A DNA stretch of 64,000 bases from positions 3,522,501-3,586,500 of the forward strand of contig JAUPFL010000001.1 in NCBI GenBank assembly GCA_030562215.1, read 5' to 3'. The DNA is from Peribacillus frigoritolerans. GTDB lineage: Bacteria > Bacillota > Bacilli > Bacillales > DSM-1321. The notes under the pieces are model-generated. The model made no database searches. It was not told the DNA's origin and worked only from the letters and a program-made list of their open reading frames with translations. Of this stretch, positions 9,024-19,250 are shown in pieces; position 1 is the first letter of the stretch, and the number at the start of each line of letters is the position of its first letter. The translations under genes were made by a program, and so were the position numbers.

Positions 9024-10642
9024 TTGAAAGCTGATATCGTGTTCATTAACGGCGAAGTCATAACCGTAAATCAAAAAATGAAGTCGCAGAAGCCCTGGCA
9101 ATTAACGGTGATCGTATCTCGGCGGTCGGAACGAATCAGGAAATCAAGGCATTTATCGGAGAAGAAACAAATGTGATTGATTTGCAGGGAAAGTCATTAC
9201 TTCCTGGGTTTATAGATTCTCATATTCATCTTATATTGTATGGTGTCAATCAATTGGCAGTTAGCTGTAAAGCTGAACATATTAAATCTGTAGAAGATTT
9301 GTTAAACGATCTGAAGAAGAAAGCTTCGACGATCCCTAAAGGTGAGTGGATCCGTGCCTGGGGCTTCAATGAGACCGCAGTGAAAGAAAAACGTTATCCA
9401 ACAATAGCGGAATTGGATGCTATTTCAACAGACCATCCCATTATCGTAACCCGTACATGCAGCCATATAAGCGTGGTGAATAGCAGGGCGTTAGAGATTG
9501 CCCGGATTGATGAAAACTCGGAGAATCCAACTGGGGGGATCATTGAAAAAGATGGAGCGGGGAGGATTACAGGCAAACTCATTGAAACAGCAAATATGAT
9601 AATGGCCGACAGAGCAAGCTATTCGGAAAGTGACCTGTTGAAGGCAGTCAAAATAGCGTCGGAGCATTTCATCGCAGCAGGCATTACAAGCATTCATGAA
9701 GCTGGTGCTCATGGTCCTGAAAGTTTCCGTTTAATGCAACAGGCCATAAAAAATAAGGATATTCGTGTCCGTATCTATGCGATGGTCGGTGCATTGAATA
9801 ATTCTCATGAATTTGTGAATAAAATGGTGGATTCGGGAGTGATGACCGGAACTGGGGATGAAAGATTCAAAATCGGACCAGTCAAATTGTTTACTGATGG
9901 CAGCAGTACCGGTCCGACAATTGCTACCCGTGAGCCTTATTCGAGTGACCCTGGTTATTCCGGCATTCTTTATTATAAAGAAGAGGAGATCTATCAAGTA
10001 TTAGGTCAGGCACATAAAAAAGGCTATCAGATCACAGTCCATGCCCAAGGTGACAAAGCGATAGAGGTGTATTTAAATTGCGTGGAAAAGGCTTTGAACG
10101 AATCGCCCAGAAAAGATCATAGACATAGAATTGAGCATGCTGGAATATCTTCGCCAGATTTACAAATGAGGATGAAAGAACTAGGAATAATCCCGATCCC
10201 CAACCCCCCATTTCCTTATGAATTCGGTGATATTTATATTGAACATTACGGCAATAGGGTCAACCACATGTACGCTGCCCGTGATTTTATTGACAATGGC
10301 ATTATGGCCGCAGGCGGTTCGGATGCTCCCGTTACTGATCACGACCCTATATTAGGCATACACGTTGCTGTTAATAGAACAAGCAGGTCTGGTACGAGAA
10401 TAGGTGCGGTTCAATCGATTAGCGTAATGGAAGCCATTAAACTATACACATGGAATGGCGCTTTTGCGAGTTTCGATGAAGATGTCAAAGGCAGTCTGGA
10501 GGCAGGAAAGCTGGCCGATCTAGTAGTATTGAATGATAGTATATTGAAAGTGGATTCCCAAAATATCAAGGATTTGAAAGTTGAATCAACGATTCTGAAT
10601 GGGGAGATTCTTTATCATAGGGAAACAATGGTGGAAATATAA
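9024..10642 (+). CDS. YtcJ-type amidohydrolase (amidohydrolase 3 family)
   Basis: A metal-dependent hydrolase of the imidazolonepropionase-like/YtcJ group, which cleaves amide or formamide bonds; the exact substrate is unknown. TTG 9024 follows AAGGAAGGGG. The first 18 codons (ADIVFINGEVITVN) are joined to the rest by a missing A near 9080. Metal-site motifs are present: PGFIDSHIHLILYG, TVHAQGDKAIEVY, HRHRIEHAGI and GGSDAPVTDHDPI. Full length is about 540 residues, normal for the family. It opens a same-strand run of hydrolases and a symporter, so it probably acts in uptake and breakdown of an amide or ureide. Confidence 0.8.
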
Positions 10643-10744
10643 TCTAGCGTGACTATTCTAAAACAACAAGACCTTCACTTACCTTTTTTGGCTTAAACGA
10701 ATGCAAGAGGATTTAGCAGGTTATTTAAAAGGGGGATATTCGCT

Positions 10745-11977
10745 ATGAAAAAGCAAAAATTATTAATTAATGGTGAGAGGCTGAGTCGTACGCTAGAGAA
10801 ATTTGCTGATTTTGGACGCACGGAAAACAACGGAGTCACACGGCTATCCCTTTCCGAAGAAGATCGATTAGTCCGTGATTATTTTTGCGCTTGCTGTAAA
10901 GAATTGGGTATGACGATTAAGGTTGATGATATGGGAATATTTACGCCACTTTGGCGGGATTAGAAAACAAACCACCTATTGTAATGGGATCACATATGGA
11001 TACCGTAAAAAAGGGCGGACGGTTTGATGGTATCTTGGGTGTGGCTGCAGGTTTGGAAGTCGTGCGGACTCTGGTGGAAAATAATATCCAACCTAAAATT
11101 CCGGTAATGATCGTCAACTTTACGAATGAAGAGGGAGCCAGATTCGAACCTTCCATGATGTCCTCGGGAGTCCTTTCAGGTAAATTCGAAAAATCGATCA
11201 TGCTGCAAAAAACGGATAGTGAAGGAACGACTTTCGAAAGTGCTTTGAATGCCATTGGATATGCTGGGGATAAAGAGTCTCGTTTAAAAGAAGCGACTGC
11301 ATTTCTAGAGTTGCATATTGAACAAGGACCAATTCTTGAACGGGAATCACTAACGATCGGTGTCGTTGAATGTGTCCTTGGTATGGTGTGCTATGAGATA
11401 GAAGTTACAGGAGAATCCAATCATGCAGGAACCACACCGATGAATATGAGAAAGGATGCTTTCTTCTCTGCGAATAGCTTGATTATGGAGGCCCGTCAGA
11501 AGTTAGGCATGCTTGATGACGATTTGGTTTTTACGATGGGAAGGGTAAATGTGTTTCCTAATATCCATACGGTCATCCCTAATAAAGTGGTTTTTTTCGC
11601 TAGAAGCGAGGCATAAGGAATCCAAAGTCATCGAAAAGGTGGAGGAAGTCATAAAAAGCCTTACAACTACAGGTTCAGAAGGCGGCTGTGACATCCAAGT
11701 GAAAAAATTGTGGGACAGGGATACCGTGTTGTTCGACAAATCCATTTGCAATTTATTAGAGCAATCGAGCAAATCACTAGGACTACCTTATAAAAGAATG
11801 GTAAGCGGTGCAGGACATGATGCACAGTTTATTGCCAGCTATATACCTACTGCCATGGTTTTCGTTCCAAGCATCAACGGAAAAAGCCATTGTGAAGAGG
11901 AACTTACTACTTGGGAAGATTGTGAAAAAGGCGTCAATGTAATATTGGAAACGGTCCTTGCCATCCAGTCATCTTAA
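10745..11977 (+). CDS. M20 Zn-hydrolase, allantoate/N-carbamoyl amino acid type, frameshifted
   Basis: A peptidase-M20-family amidohydrolase of the AllC/ureidoglycolate/N-carbamoyl-L-amino-acid hydrolase branch. Motifs in order are MGSHMDTVKKGGRFDGILG (metal and catalytic Asp), NFTNEEGARF (catalytic Glu), HIEQGPILE, ESNHAGTTPMNMRKDA (dimerisation domain) and SGAGHDAQF, then GKSHCEEE near the C-terminus. The frame breaks at about 10932 (a G missing: DDMGNIYATLAGLEN) and about 11595 (a T7 run where T6 is needed). Restored length is about 410, typical. It follows the amidohydrolase by 100 bases and probably acts on its product. Confidence 0.82.
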
Positions 11978-12032
11978 GACGAAAATAGGGTGGTTGGAAT
12001 ACAGCTAATAACAGTGACCGAATGGTGCTATC

Positions 12033-12073
12033 AAACCATCAGTTCAGCATGAAATCCGGCTTGACTGATGGTT
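12033..12073. repeat. Inverted repeat upstream of DUF3311
   Basis: AACCATCAGTTCA (12034-12046) pairs with TGACTGATGGTT (12061-12072). There is no T run, so it may be a regulatory hairpin or operator rather than a terminator. Confidence 0.4.
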
Positions 12074-12116
12074 ATGCATCCGTGGTGTAAGGAACCTAAT
12101 TAGGGGAGGGTATAAT

Positions 12117-12317
12117 TTGGATGCTATTAAGCTATTGCTTTTTGTTCCATTTATAGGGTTTTTAGGTTTATTGCCCTATGTAAATAAAATAGAACCGTAC
12201 ATATTTGGGATGCCTTTTTTGTTATTTTGGGTAGCATTTTGGATGGTGATGGCATCGATTATCCTAATGATCGTCTATAAGTTCGATCCTGATAATAAAG
12301 GGAGTGATTCTGAATGA
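12117..12317 (+). CDS. DUF3311 small membrane protein
   Basis: 66 residues with two membrane helices (about 5-25 and 30-55) and a short acidic tail. TTG 12117 follows TAGGGGAGGG. DUF3311 proteins are regularly encoded directly before sodium:solute symporters, and here the stop overlaps the symporter start (ATGA). They probably form one transporter unit. Confidence 0.8.
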   Translation: MDAIKLLLFVPFIGFLGLLPYVNKIEPYIFGMPFLLFWVAFWMVMASIILMIVYKFDPDNKGSDSE

Positions 12318-13797
12318 ATATCTCATTGCTCATCATTGCCATCTTTTTGGTTCTAGCACTTTATTTAGGGATAAAAGCAAGAAAAGGGAAGGATATGGAT
12401 ATGGAGCAATTTGCCGTAGGGGGCAGGGGCTTCGGTACATTCTTCATTTTTCTCTTGATAGCAGGTGAAATTTATACAACTTTTACATTCCTGGGCGGAA
12501 GTGGGTGGGCATACTCAAAAGGTGCCGCCGCTTATTATGTTCCCGCCTATATTTTCTTAGCTTACGTCCTATCATATTGGCTCGTCCCTAAAATATGGAG
12601 ATATTCAAAACGCCATTCCATTATCTCTCAGCCAGAGTTTTTGCATCTAAATATAAAAGCAGGTCGATGGGGATGATCGTTGCGGTATTGGGAAGCTTAG
12701 CCCTTGTTCCGTACATAGTCATTCAGCTCAAAGGATTAGGTATCATTGTTTCAGAAGCATCATACGGAGCAATTTCACCAGTTGCTGCAAGTGTGATCGG
12801 TGCTGTGGTTGTAACTACTTATGTAATGATTTCAGGCATTCATGGGTCGGCATGGACAGCCATACTGAAAGATTTCATGATTTTGGTGGTCGTTATCTTT
12901 TTAGGGATTTACATTCCAGTTCATTACTTCGGAGGCATACAGCCAATGTTCGAGACCGTCCAAGCTGCTAAACCGGAAATGTTGGTTTTGGCGGATCAGG
13001 GATTAAGTCAGTCCTGGTTTATGTCCACCGTTTTGCTGAATGCACTAGGATTTTATTTGCTGCCACAAACATTCATGGTCGTTTTATCGTCCAATGGGGA
13101 AAGGACCCTTCGCAAAAATGCGATTGCGTTACCCTTATACACATTGTTGCTGCTGTTCGTTTTTTTCATTGGATTTACAGCCATCATGGAAATCCCGGGT
13201 TTGCAAGGAGCTGATGGGGATCTCTCACTCTTAAGGCTGGCGATTCAAACATTCGATCCATGGGTGATAGGGATTATCGGAGCTGCCGGTTTATTGACGG
13301 CCCTAGTACCTGCTTCAGTCATGCTAATGGCTGCATCGGTAGGTCTGACAAATAGCTTTTTCAAAGTTCTGGTCCCTGCTGCGACTGAAACACTTCAATT
13401 GATTGTCTCAAGGATAATTATTATCGGTATCTCAATCATTGCTTTAATTGTAACGGTTACAGGCGGCGAGGCTTTGGCCATCTTGAATATCATGTCATAC
13501 AGTTTAATTACACAACTGGCACCTTCCTTGTTTTGCAGTTTGCCAAAAAACAATATCATCAATAAGTTTGGTGCAATGGCAGGAATATTGGCAGGTGTCC
13601 TGATTGTTTTATATGCGACAATTGCAGATGTGAAGGTTTCCACATTCCTCCCAAATACCCCACATGTAATTAATGATATCAGTACAGGCGTCATAGCTTT
13701 ATTGATTAATATATTAGTAACATTCATTGTAAGTGCACTGACAAAACATATCTCCACGCAACACACCGAAATGAATGATTTGGACAAGATATCCTGA
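12314..13797 (+). CDS. Sodium:solute symporter (SSS family), frameshifted
   Basis: A membrane transporter with about 12-13 helices, coupling Na+ entry to solute uptake. The N-terminal part carries FAVGGRGFGTFFIFLLIAGE and the family pattern TFLGGSGWAYSKG. A one-base indel near 12655 moves the rest (SKYKSRSMGMIVAVLGSLAL, GIHGSAWTAILKDFMILVVV) into another frame. It is translationally coupled to DUF3311. Context (amidohydrolase and M20 hydrolase before it, nitrilase after it) suggests it imports an organic amide, ureide or related nitrogen compound. Confidence 0.82.
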
Positions 13798-13867
13798 TTT
13801 CTTTTAAACAAGGCAAATGGAAGTACTGTCTGTAAGAACTGATAATACATGATTTGGGAGGAGTTTT

Positions 13868-14734
13868 GTGAAGATTAAAATAACGGCTTGTCAATTTCGT
13901 GTAGAAAAAGTTTCAACTTTCAATGAATTTCAGGAACAAGTAGAAGACTTGATCACCCAAGTTCCCGAAAACTCGGATTATATCATTTTTCCTGAACTGT
14001 TAACTATCGGGTTATCAACGGCCTTTGGGGAACAGGATGCTTCGTCCGTTACCAGGATTGATGAATATACGAATCAATACAAAAATCTTTTCAGCTCACT
14101 TTCAAGAAAAAGAAAACAGGTCATCATTGCGGGCACTCATCTGGAACGCCGTAAAAATGAATACTTCAATATAGCGTACATTTTTGATAAAGACGGATCG
14201 GTCGTTGAGCATAAAAAGACTCATATATTTCCTGCTGAAGCGAATTGGCATACTTCTGAAGGTGATGATCTAGAGGTTTATTCCATTGGTCCGGTTAAAA
14301 TAGGAATAGCGGTATGTTATGAAGCGGAGATACCTGAAATTTCAAGGATATTATCAGTGAACGGCGCCGACATCATTTTTTGCCCATCATACACATTTAC
14401 AGAGGCTGGCTTTTGGCGAGTTCGCCATTGCGCACATGCACGTGCAATCGAAAATCAGGTATATTTTGTTCATTGCCCCACTGTTGGTGAACCAGGGTCA
14501 CCCTTGCCGAACGGATATGGCCGTGCCAGTATCCTTAGCCCCTGTGACAGCGCCTGGCCAGCAAATGGAATAATAGCCGAGGCGGTAATGAATGAACATA
14601 CAATCATTACCGGTACAGTGGATATGGACGAGCTTTATCAGAATCGAAAAAGTGGTGCGGCGACCACTTTCAAGGATCGCAATCGCCGAAAAGACATGTA
14701 TGCGAAATATGCGCCATATGAAGGGCTGAAATAA
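13868..14734 (+). CDS. Carbon-nitrogen hydrolase (nitrilase superfamily)
   Basis: GTG 13868 follows GGGAGGAG. The 288-residue protein has the Glu-Lys-Cys triad: E in IIFPELLTIG, K in HKKTHIFPAE and C in GIAVCYEAEIPEI. The PSYTFTEAGFWRVRHCAHAR region is typical of amidase branches such as N-carbamoyl or omega-amidases. Intact frame. It is the last gene of the amidohydrolase-M20-symporter set and likely hydrolyses an amide or carbamoyl intermediate in the same pathway; the substrate is inferred only. Confidence 0.8.
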   Translation: MKIKITACQFRVEKVSTFNEFQEQVEDLITQVPENSDYIIFPELLTIGLSTAFGEQDASSVTRIDEYTNQYKNLFSSLSRKRKQVIIAGTHLERRKNEYFNIAYIFDKDGSVVEHKKTHIFPAEANWHTSEGDDLEVYSIGPVKIGIAVCYEAEIPEISRILSVNGADIIFCPSYTFTEAGFWRVRHCAHARAIENQVYFVHCPTVGEPGSPLPNGYGRASILSPCDSAWPANGIIAEAVMNEHTIITGTVDMDELYQNRKSGAATTFKDRNRRKDMYAKYAPYEGLK

Positions 14735-15056
14735 TGTGTTGGATCCCGAACCATAGTCGGAATAATGAATGTGAAGGTCCAATAAAGTGTGGGGGTAGGT
14801 CAAAAAATGACCCCTGAAAAGTGTTCTTTAATACCTAGTTATTCTTCGTGATTTTTCCGTTTGATTGGCGTATTAGTTAAAGAACTTATCTATTCTCTTG
14901 CGAAAGAATCGGGAATTGACTTAATATACAAAATATATTGTCAACTGCTTGCTATATATATTAGAATATATATAACCATTTCATATTGTAATAATATAGA
15001 TAGTCATCCTATTTATACCTGTTATGATGTCTGTAATGGCAGGAGGCACAACAAAT
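14735..15056. other. Intergenic with AT-rich promoter-like region
   Basis: No gene was seen. It contains the TATATATA inverted repeat noted separately at 14953-14974 and very AT-rich DNA that could hold the promoter of the DUF3870 gene. Confidence 0.4.
14953..14974. promoter_or_regulatory. AT inverted repeat upstream of DUF3870
   Basis: TATATATA, a six-base spacer (TTAGAA), then TATATATA. It sits about 85 bases before the start. This is a candidate operator, though simple sequence could also explain it. Confidence 0.3.
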
Positions 15057-15374
15057 ATGTTTCAACAGAATACAGTATATATAGTTGGCGAATCGAAGGC
15101 GGCGTCCAATAATCCAATTACACAGCAATTCAACTGCTTTTTTATCGGATTCGTCATTGATAGTGATACGCATGAAATAGTGGATGCGGAATGCTCGACT
15201 ACGATATCGATTACATCACGCTTCATTCAATCCATGTTAGTTGGTAAATCCATTCTTCGGCCCGATGAATTGGAAAAAGAAATTGAGCAACGGTATTTTG
15301 GTTCATCTCAGAAAGCACTGACTGTCGCCCTGAGAAATGCCAGCATCAAATATCAGCAACTTTATAAGTTATAG
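15057..15374 (+). CDS. DUF3870 domain protein
   Basis: I chose ATG 15057 because AGGAGG lies about ten bases upstream. The 105-residue protein matches my memory of DUF3870: VYIVGESKAASNNPITQQFN, FFIGFVIDSDTHEIVDAECS, and a C-terminal RNASIKYQQLYKL. DUF3870 is a small soluble family often near amino-acid or dicarboxylate metabolism genes; its function is unknown. A strong terminator follows immediately. Confidence 0.7.
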   Translation: MFQQNTVYIVGESKAASNNPITQQFNCFFIGFVIDSDTHEIVDAECSTTISITSRFIQSMLVGKSILRPDELEKEIEQRYFGSSQKALTVALRNASIKYQQLYKL

Positions 15375-15399
15375 CTGCTTCTTTTGTCAGTCGCAATTG

Positions 15400-15449
15400 A
15401 AATCCAGCTGTTAAAGAGTGCGTACGCACTCTTTGGCAGCTGGATTTTT
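15400..15449 (+). terminator. Strong terminator after DUF3870
   Basis: AAATCCAGCTG (15400-15410) pairs with CAGCTGGATTT (15437-15447), enclosing the palindrome AAAGAGTGCGTACGCACTCT. A T run ends the structure. Confidence 0.85.
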
Positions 15450-15535
15450 CTATGTAGTGCTATGCAAGAATCTATTGATGAGTTTGAATAAAATGGAAAT
15501 TTCATTTTGTTATAAAATATAAGGAGGTATGGAAT

Positions 15536-16693
15536 ATGATTCAAGATGGTGTGATGTTTGTCTGCTTTTTATTGGCATTTACTGCCGTGATTGCGGTTGT
15601 GGAGAAAAAGATAGGAGGAAAGTTCTTCAAGTATGTTCCTGGTATTGTCCTTATTTATATTGGAGCGGCTCTGATGAAAACATTCGGGGTCTTTTCAGAT
15701 AGTGAGTCAGTCGAAAGTGCATATGGCACCATACGGGGGCTCCTGCTGCCTGCCATGTTGATGCTTATGCTTTTGCAATGCGATATGCGGAAAATCATCA
15801 GACTTGGACCAAAGATGCTGTTAACTTTTTTGCGGCTTCATTCAGCATCATTGGAGGGTTCACTCTTACTTATGTTTTAATGAATGGCTTTTATGCGGAA
15901 GGAACTTGGAAGGCATTCTCGGCTTTGAGCGCAAGCTGGACAGGGGATCTGCCAATATGGTGATCTTGCAAGGCATACTTGATGTGCCTGAAAATATTTT
16001 TGGCTATGCGTTAATCATGGATACAGTCAATTATTCCATTTGGGTCATGTTCTTGTTTTGGCTAGTGCCTCTTGCTGGAAAATTCAATATTTGGACTAAA
16101 GCAGATACATCTTTCATTGATCAAATGACTTCCGAGCTTGAAGCGGGGAAACCGCCAAGACTGAATTTGGATTCGTGGAATTGATCGGTTTCTTGGCGCT
16201 GGCATTAATTGTTTCAGCAGGGGCAACCAAAATTGGGGAGAAACTGCCGGTACTCGGTGCCGCTGTGAATGGAACCACTTGGACGATCATCATCGCTTCG
16301 ACCGTAGGATTAATTCTGGCTGTCACGAAGGTTGGACGTATTGCCGGTTCCATGGAAATTTCCAAAGTCATGCTTTATATAGTCATTGGTTTAATTGCTT
16401 CCCATGCCGATTTTTCACAGCTGTTTCAAGCACCTGTGTATATTATATCCGGATTTATGATTCTATTCTTTCATGGATTGATCATGGTCATTTTGGCCAA
16501 AATCTTTAAGTTGGATCTATTTACAATGGGAGTTGCCTCGTTGGCCAATATAGGTGGTGTGGCATCGGCCCCTATATTGGCTGGAGCATTCAACCGGGCG
16601 CTAATACCGGTCGGGATATTGATGGCTGTACTTGGCAGTCTTCTGGGCACCTATTTTGGAATTCTTACATCATATATACTCTCAAGCTTTTAA
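15536..16693 (+). CDS. DUF819 family membrane protein (YjcL-like), multiple frameshifts
   Basis: A polytopic membrane protein of the DUF819/YjcL family, about 385 residues when restored. Parts in order are MIQDGVMFVCFLLAFTAVIA, FAASFSIIGGFTLTYVLMNG, GSANMVILQGILDVPENIFG and FELIGFLALALIVSAGATKI. The last part ends with ASLANIGGVASAPILAGAFN. The frame changes near 15830, 15945 and 16180. The N-terminal start has AAGGAGGT upstream. It is followed after 15 bases by a dipeptide epimerase, so a role in uptake of murein dipeptides is a reasonable inference. Confidence 0.75.
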
Positions 16694-16708
16694 GGAAGGG
16701 TTGTTAAT

Positions 16709-17791
16709 ATGAAGATTGAAAGTTTACAAGTATCAGTGGAAACCTTGCCACTTGTCAAGCCATTCAAGACTGCATTACGCACCGCAATGGAAATTGAAAA
16801 CATCCTGGTTTCCGTAAAGTTGGAGGATGGAACGGAAGGTATGGGAGCTGCAGCCCCTACGGTTGCCATCACAGGTGATTCTGTAAAAGGAATCATGACG
16901 GTCATTGAAGAAGTGATCACACCACATTTAATTGGCCGCGACATCGAGAATATCAATGCATTGTCTCAACTGATCCAACGATCCTGTGTAAGTAACACAA
17001 GTGCAAAAGCTGCTGTTGAAATCGCTTTGTACGACGCAGTCAGCAAACGATGGCAGCTCCCATTATATCAATATCTTGGCGGTAAAACCAATGTCCTGAA
17101 AAATGATATGACCATCGGCGTTGATGAACCCGAAAAAATGGCAAAGGCGGCATTGTCCCTTATCGATGGCGGGTTCTCTACGATGAAGATAAAACTGGGG
17201 AAAGATTGGAAGAGTGATGTGGAGCGGGTTGCCAGCATTCGTGCTGCTGTTGGCGACCAGGTTATGATCAGGATTGACGCAAATCAAGGGTGGACAACAA
17301 AACAGGCGATTTCCATCATTCATGAAATCGAGGAAAGAAAGCTGAACGTTGATTTGGTGGAACAGCCCGTTCAAGCCCATGATATCGAAGGATTGAAAGA
17401 AATAAAAAGGTCTGTCCAAGTGCCGATCATGGCCGATGAAAGTTTGTTTTCCCCACGTGATGCCATGAGACTCCTGAATGAACATGCTGTTGATTTCCTT
17501 AATATTAAATTAATGAAAACTGGCGGCATTCGACGTGCACTCCAAATCGCCGATATGGCAGAAGCAGCTGGAGTGGAATGCATGATCGGGAGCATGATGG
17601 AATCAACCGTAAGTGTAGCGGCCGCGGCTCATCTGGCAACCGCCCATCCAAATATAACAAAGATTGATTTAGATGCACCATTATGGATTAAGAATGAGCC
17701 ATTTGAAGGCATTCAATTTATAAAAGATCAACTTCTAATTTCCGATAAACCTGGACTGGGAGTCAAGAGGAAATCCTCTTTTACTCAATAA
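16709..17791 (+). CDS. ykfB: Dipeptide epimerase (L-Ala-D/L-Glu epimerase type)
   Basis: An enolase-superfamily (muconate-lactonizing subgroup) protein of 360 residues, intact. The KxK acid/base motif is in FSTMKIKLGKDW, metal ligands are in MIRIDANQGWTT (Asp), DLVEQPV (Glu) and MADESLF (Asp), and the second catalytic Lys is in FLNIKLMKTGG. This pattern and the DxD-like C-terminal motif (KIDLDAPLWI) match L-Ala-D/L-Glu epimerases used in murein peptide recycling. The NlpC/P60 gene that follows by 16 bases mirrors B. subtilis ykfB-ykfC. Confidence 0.85.
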   Translation: MKIESLQVSVETLPLVKPFKTALRTAMEIENILVSVKLEDGTEGMGAAAPTVAITGDSVKGIMTVIEEVITPHLIGRDIENINALSQLIQRSCVSNTSAKAAVEIALYDAVSKRWQLPLYQYLGGKTNVLKNDMTIGVDEPEKMAKAALSLIDGGFSTMKIKLGKDWKSDVERVASIRAAVGDQVMIRIDANQGWTTKQAISIIHEIEERKLNVDLVEQPVQAHDIEGLKEIKRSVQVPIMADESLFSPRDAMRLLNEHAVDFLNIKLMKTGGIRRALQIADMAEAAGVECMIGSMMESTVSVAAAAHLATAHPNITKIDLDAPLWIKNEPFEGIQFIKDQLLISDKPGLGVKRKSSFTQ

Positions 17792-17807
17792 AAACAATTT
17801 CGAAAGG

Positions 17808-18817
17808 GTGAGTATTTTGAAAAGCTTAACTGTGTTTGTACTTTCTTTATTTGCGATTGGTATTTTAGTATTCAGTCCCGATGAAGCTAGTTCAAGAGAG
17901 AAGCTGCGAATTGCCTATGTTGATGTGAACGTGGCAACTCTTTGGACTGAGCCGGGATTATTAAGGGAAATCGATGCTCCATCTGCATCGAATCCCGTTG
18001 ATTTGAACGAATGGATCGGCTCGATGAAATATGAAGACAAGCTGTGGCTTGTAGGTAACCTGGAAACACAAGCTTTATATGGTTCTAAAGTGACGATTCT
18101 TGAAGAGCAGGGTGAATGGGTAAAAGTAGCCGTTGCCAATCAACCGACACCCCGCAATGATATTGGTTATCCAGGATGGATGCCAAAGGTACAATTAAAA
18201 GACGGAAATTCTTTTGAGAAGCAATTTAAACGAGGATTTGCCCTTGTAAATGCCCCAAAGACTTGGCTTTATTCGGATTCGAAACTTCGGTCCAAATTCA
18301 TGGAGGTCAGCTTCAATACCCGCCTCCCGCTATTGCATGTGAAAAAAGGTAAAGTGAAGGTGATGACACCGAGTAATGGGGCAAAATGGATAGAAAAGCA
18401 GGATGTGTCAGTATATAAAAATGAAAATCAAATACCAGCTCCAAACGGTAAGGACATCGTTGAATCAGGAAAAGGATTTTTAGGGCTACCTTATCTATGG
18501 GCTGGAATGTCCGGTTTTGGATTTGACTGTTCTGGATTTACGTATACCATGTATCATGCTAATGGAATAACGATCCCAAGGGACTCTTCCGTTCAGGCTC
18601 AGCATGGCAAAAAGGTTGAACAAGAAAATCTTCAACCAGGTGACTTACTATTTTTTGCCCATGATAAAGGGAAAGGAAAGGTCCATCATGTCGGAATGTA
18701 TATTGGTGACGGCAAATGATCCATTCGCCTAACAGCTCAACACATGTAAGGATAGATGAAATAAAAACATCGGGTTACGGAGAGGAATATGCCGGGGCAA
18801 GAAGATATATCGATTGA
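17808..18817 (+). CDS. ykfC: NlpC/P60 gamma-D-Glu-diamino acid endopeptidase (YkfC-like), frameshifted
   Basis: A murein peptide hydrolase with an N-terminal signal or anchor helix (about 5-22), SH3-like domains (TLWTEPGLL, AKWIEKQDVSV) and a C-terminal NlpC/P60 domain. The Cys-His pair is visible in GFGFDCSGFTYTMYHANGI and GKVHHVGMYIGDGK. A missing A at about 18715 stops the main frame at 18719; the shifted frame continues MIHSPNSSTHVRIDEIKTSG and RRYID to 18817. Full length is about 336. Together with the epimerase it would release and convert L-Ala-D-Glu dipeptides. Confidence 0.82.
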
Positions 18818-18832
18818 TGCTTAATAAGCTAG

Positions 18833-18867
18833 AAGCTTAAGAGCACTGTGCTCTTAAGCTTTTTTCG
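18833..18867 (+). terminator. Terminator of the DUF819-epimerase-NlpC operon
   Basis: AAGCTTAAGAGCAC pairs with GTGCTCTTAAGCTT with a minimal loop, then T6. Confidence 0.85.
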
Positions 18868-19136
18868 TATTTAAACAGATCTTACTTTCAGTCTAGCGAA
18901 TGACAAACGATGCTACGATTTCTTTATAGAGGAATAGTTTTGAATAACCTGAAGTAGCGGATGCCTATATAATGTTTAGTTAAGATTAATTGAACTAAAT
19001 TTATTTTATGGGAGAGAAGATTATCCTTTTACGCTAGTAAAAACCTTAATTCACTACTTCCTTAATATCAATGAGGAAAAAAAGGGTATCATTATTTACG
19101 GGTATTTCTCAATATTATAAATGTAAGGGGGTGCCA

Positions 19137-19250
19137 ATGATGATCACTTTTCCAAAACCTGATGTTGAGCAATTTTTAAGAACGTTTTCCATTGCTGATT
19201 TTGCTGTAAGTCCAGATGAAAGGCATCTGGTATTCAAGCCCATGGATTAG
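19137..19250 (+). pseudogene. S9 peptidase N-terminal fragment
   Basis: With a good ribosome binding site (TAAGGGGG), the frame reads MMITFPKPDVEQFLRTFSIA and DFAVSPDERHLVF, the usual start of a prolyl-oligopeptidase (S9) beta-propeller protein. It then runs into unrelated sequence and stops at 19250 after 37 codons. At least 550 residues are missing. The break coincides with the truncated end of an oppositely oriented gene, so a deletion or assembly join lies at about 19233-19245. Confidence 0.7.
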
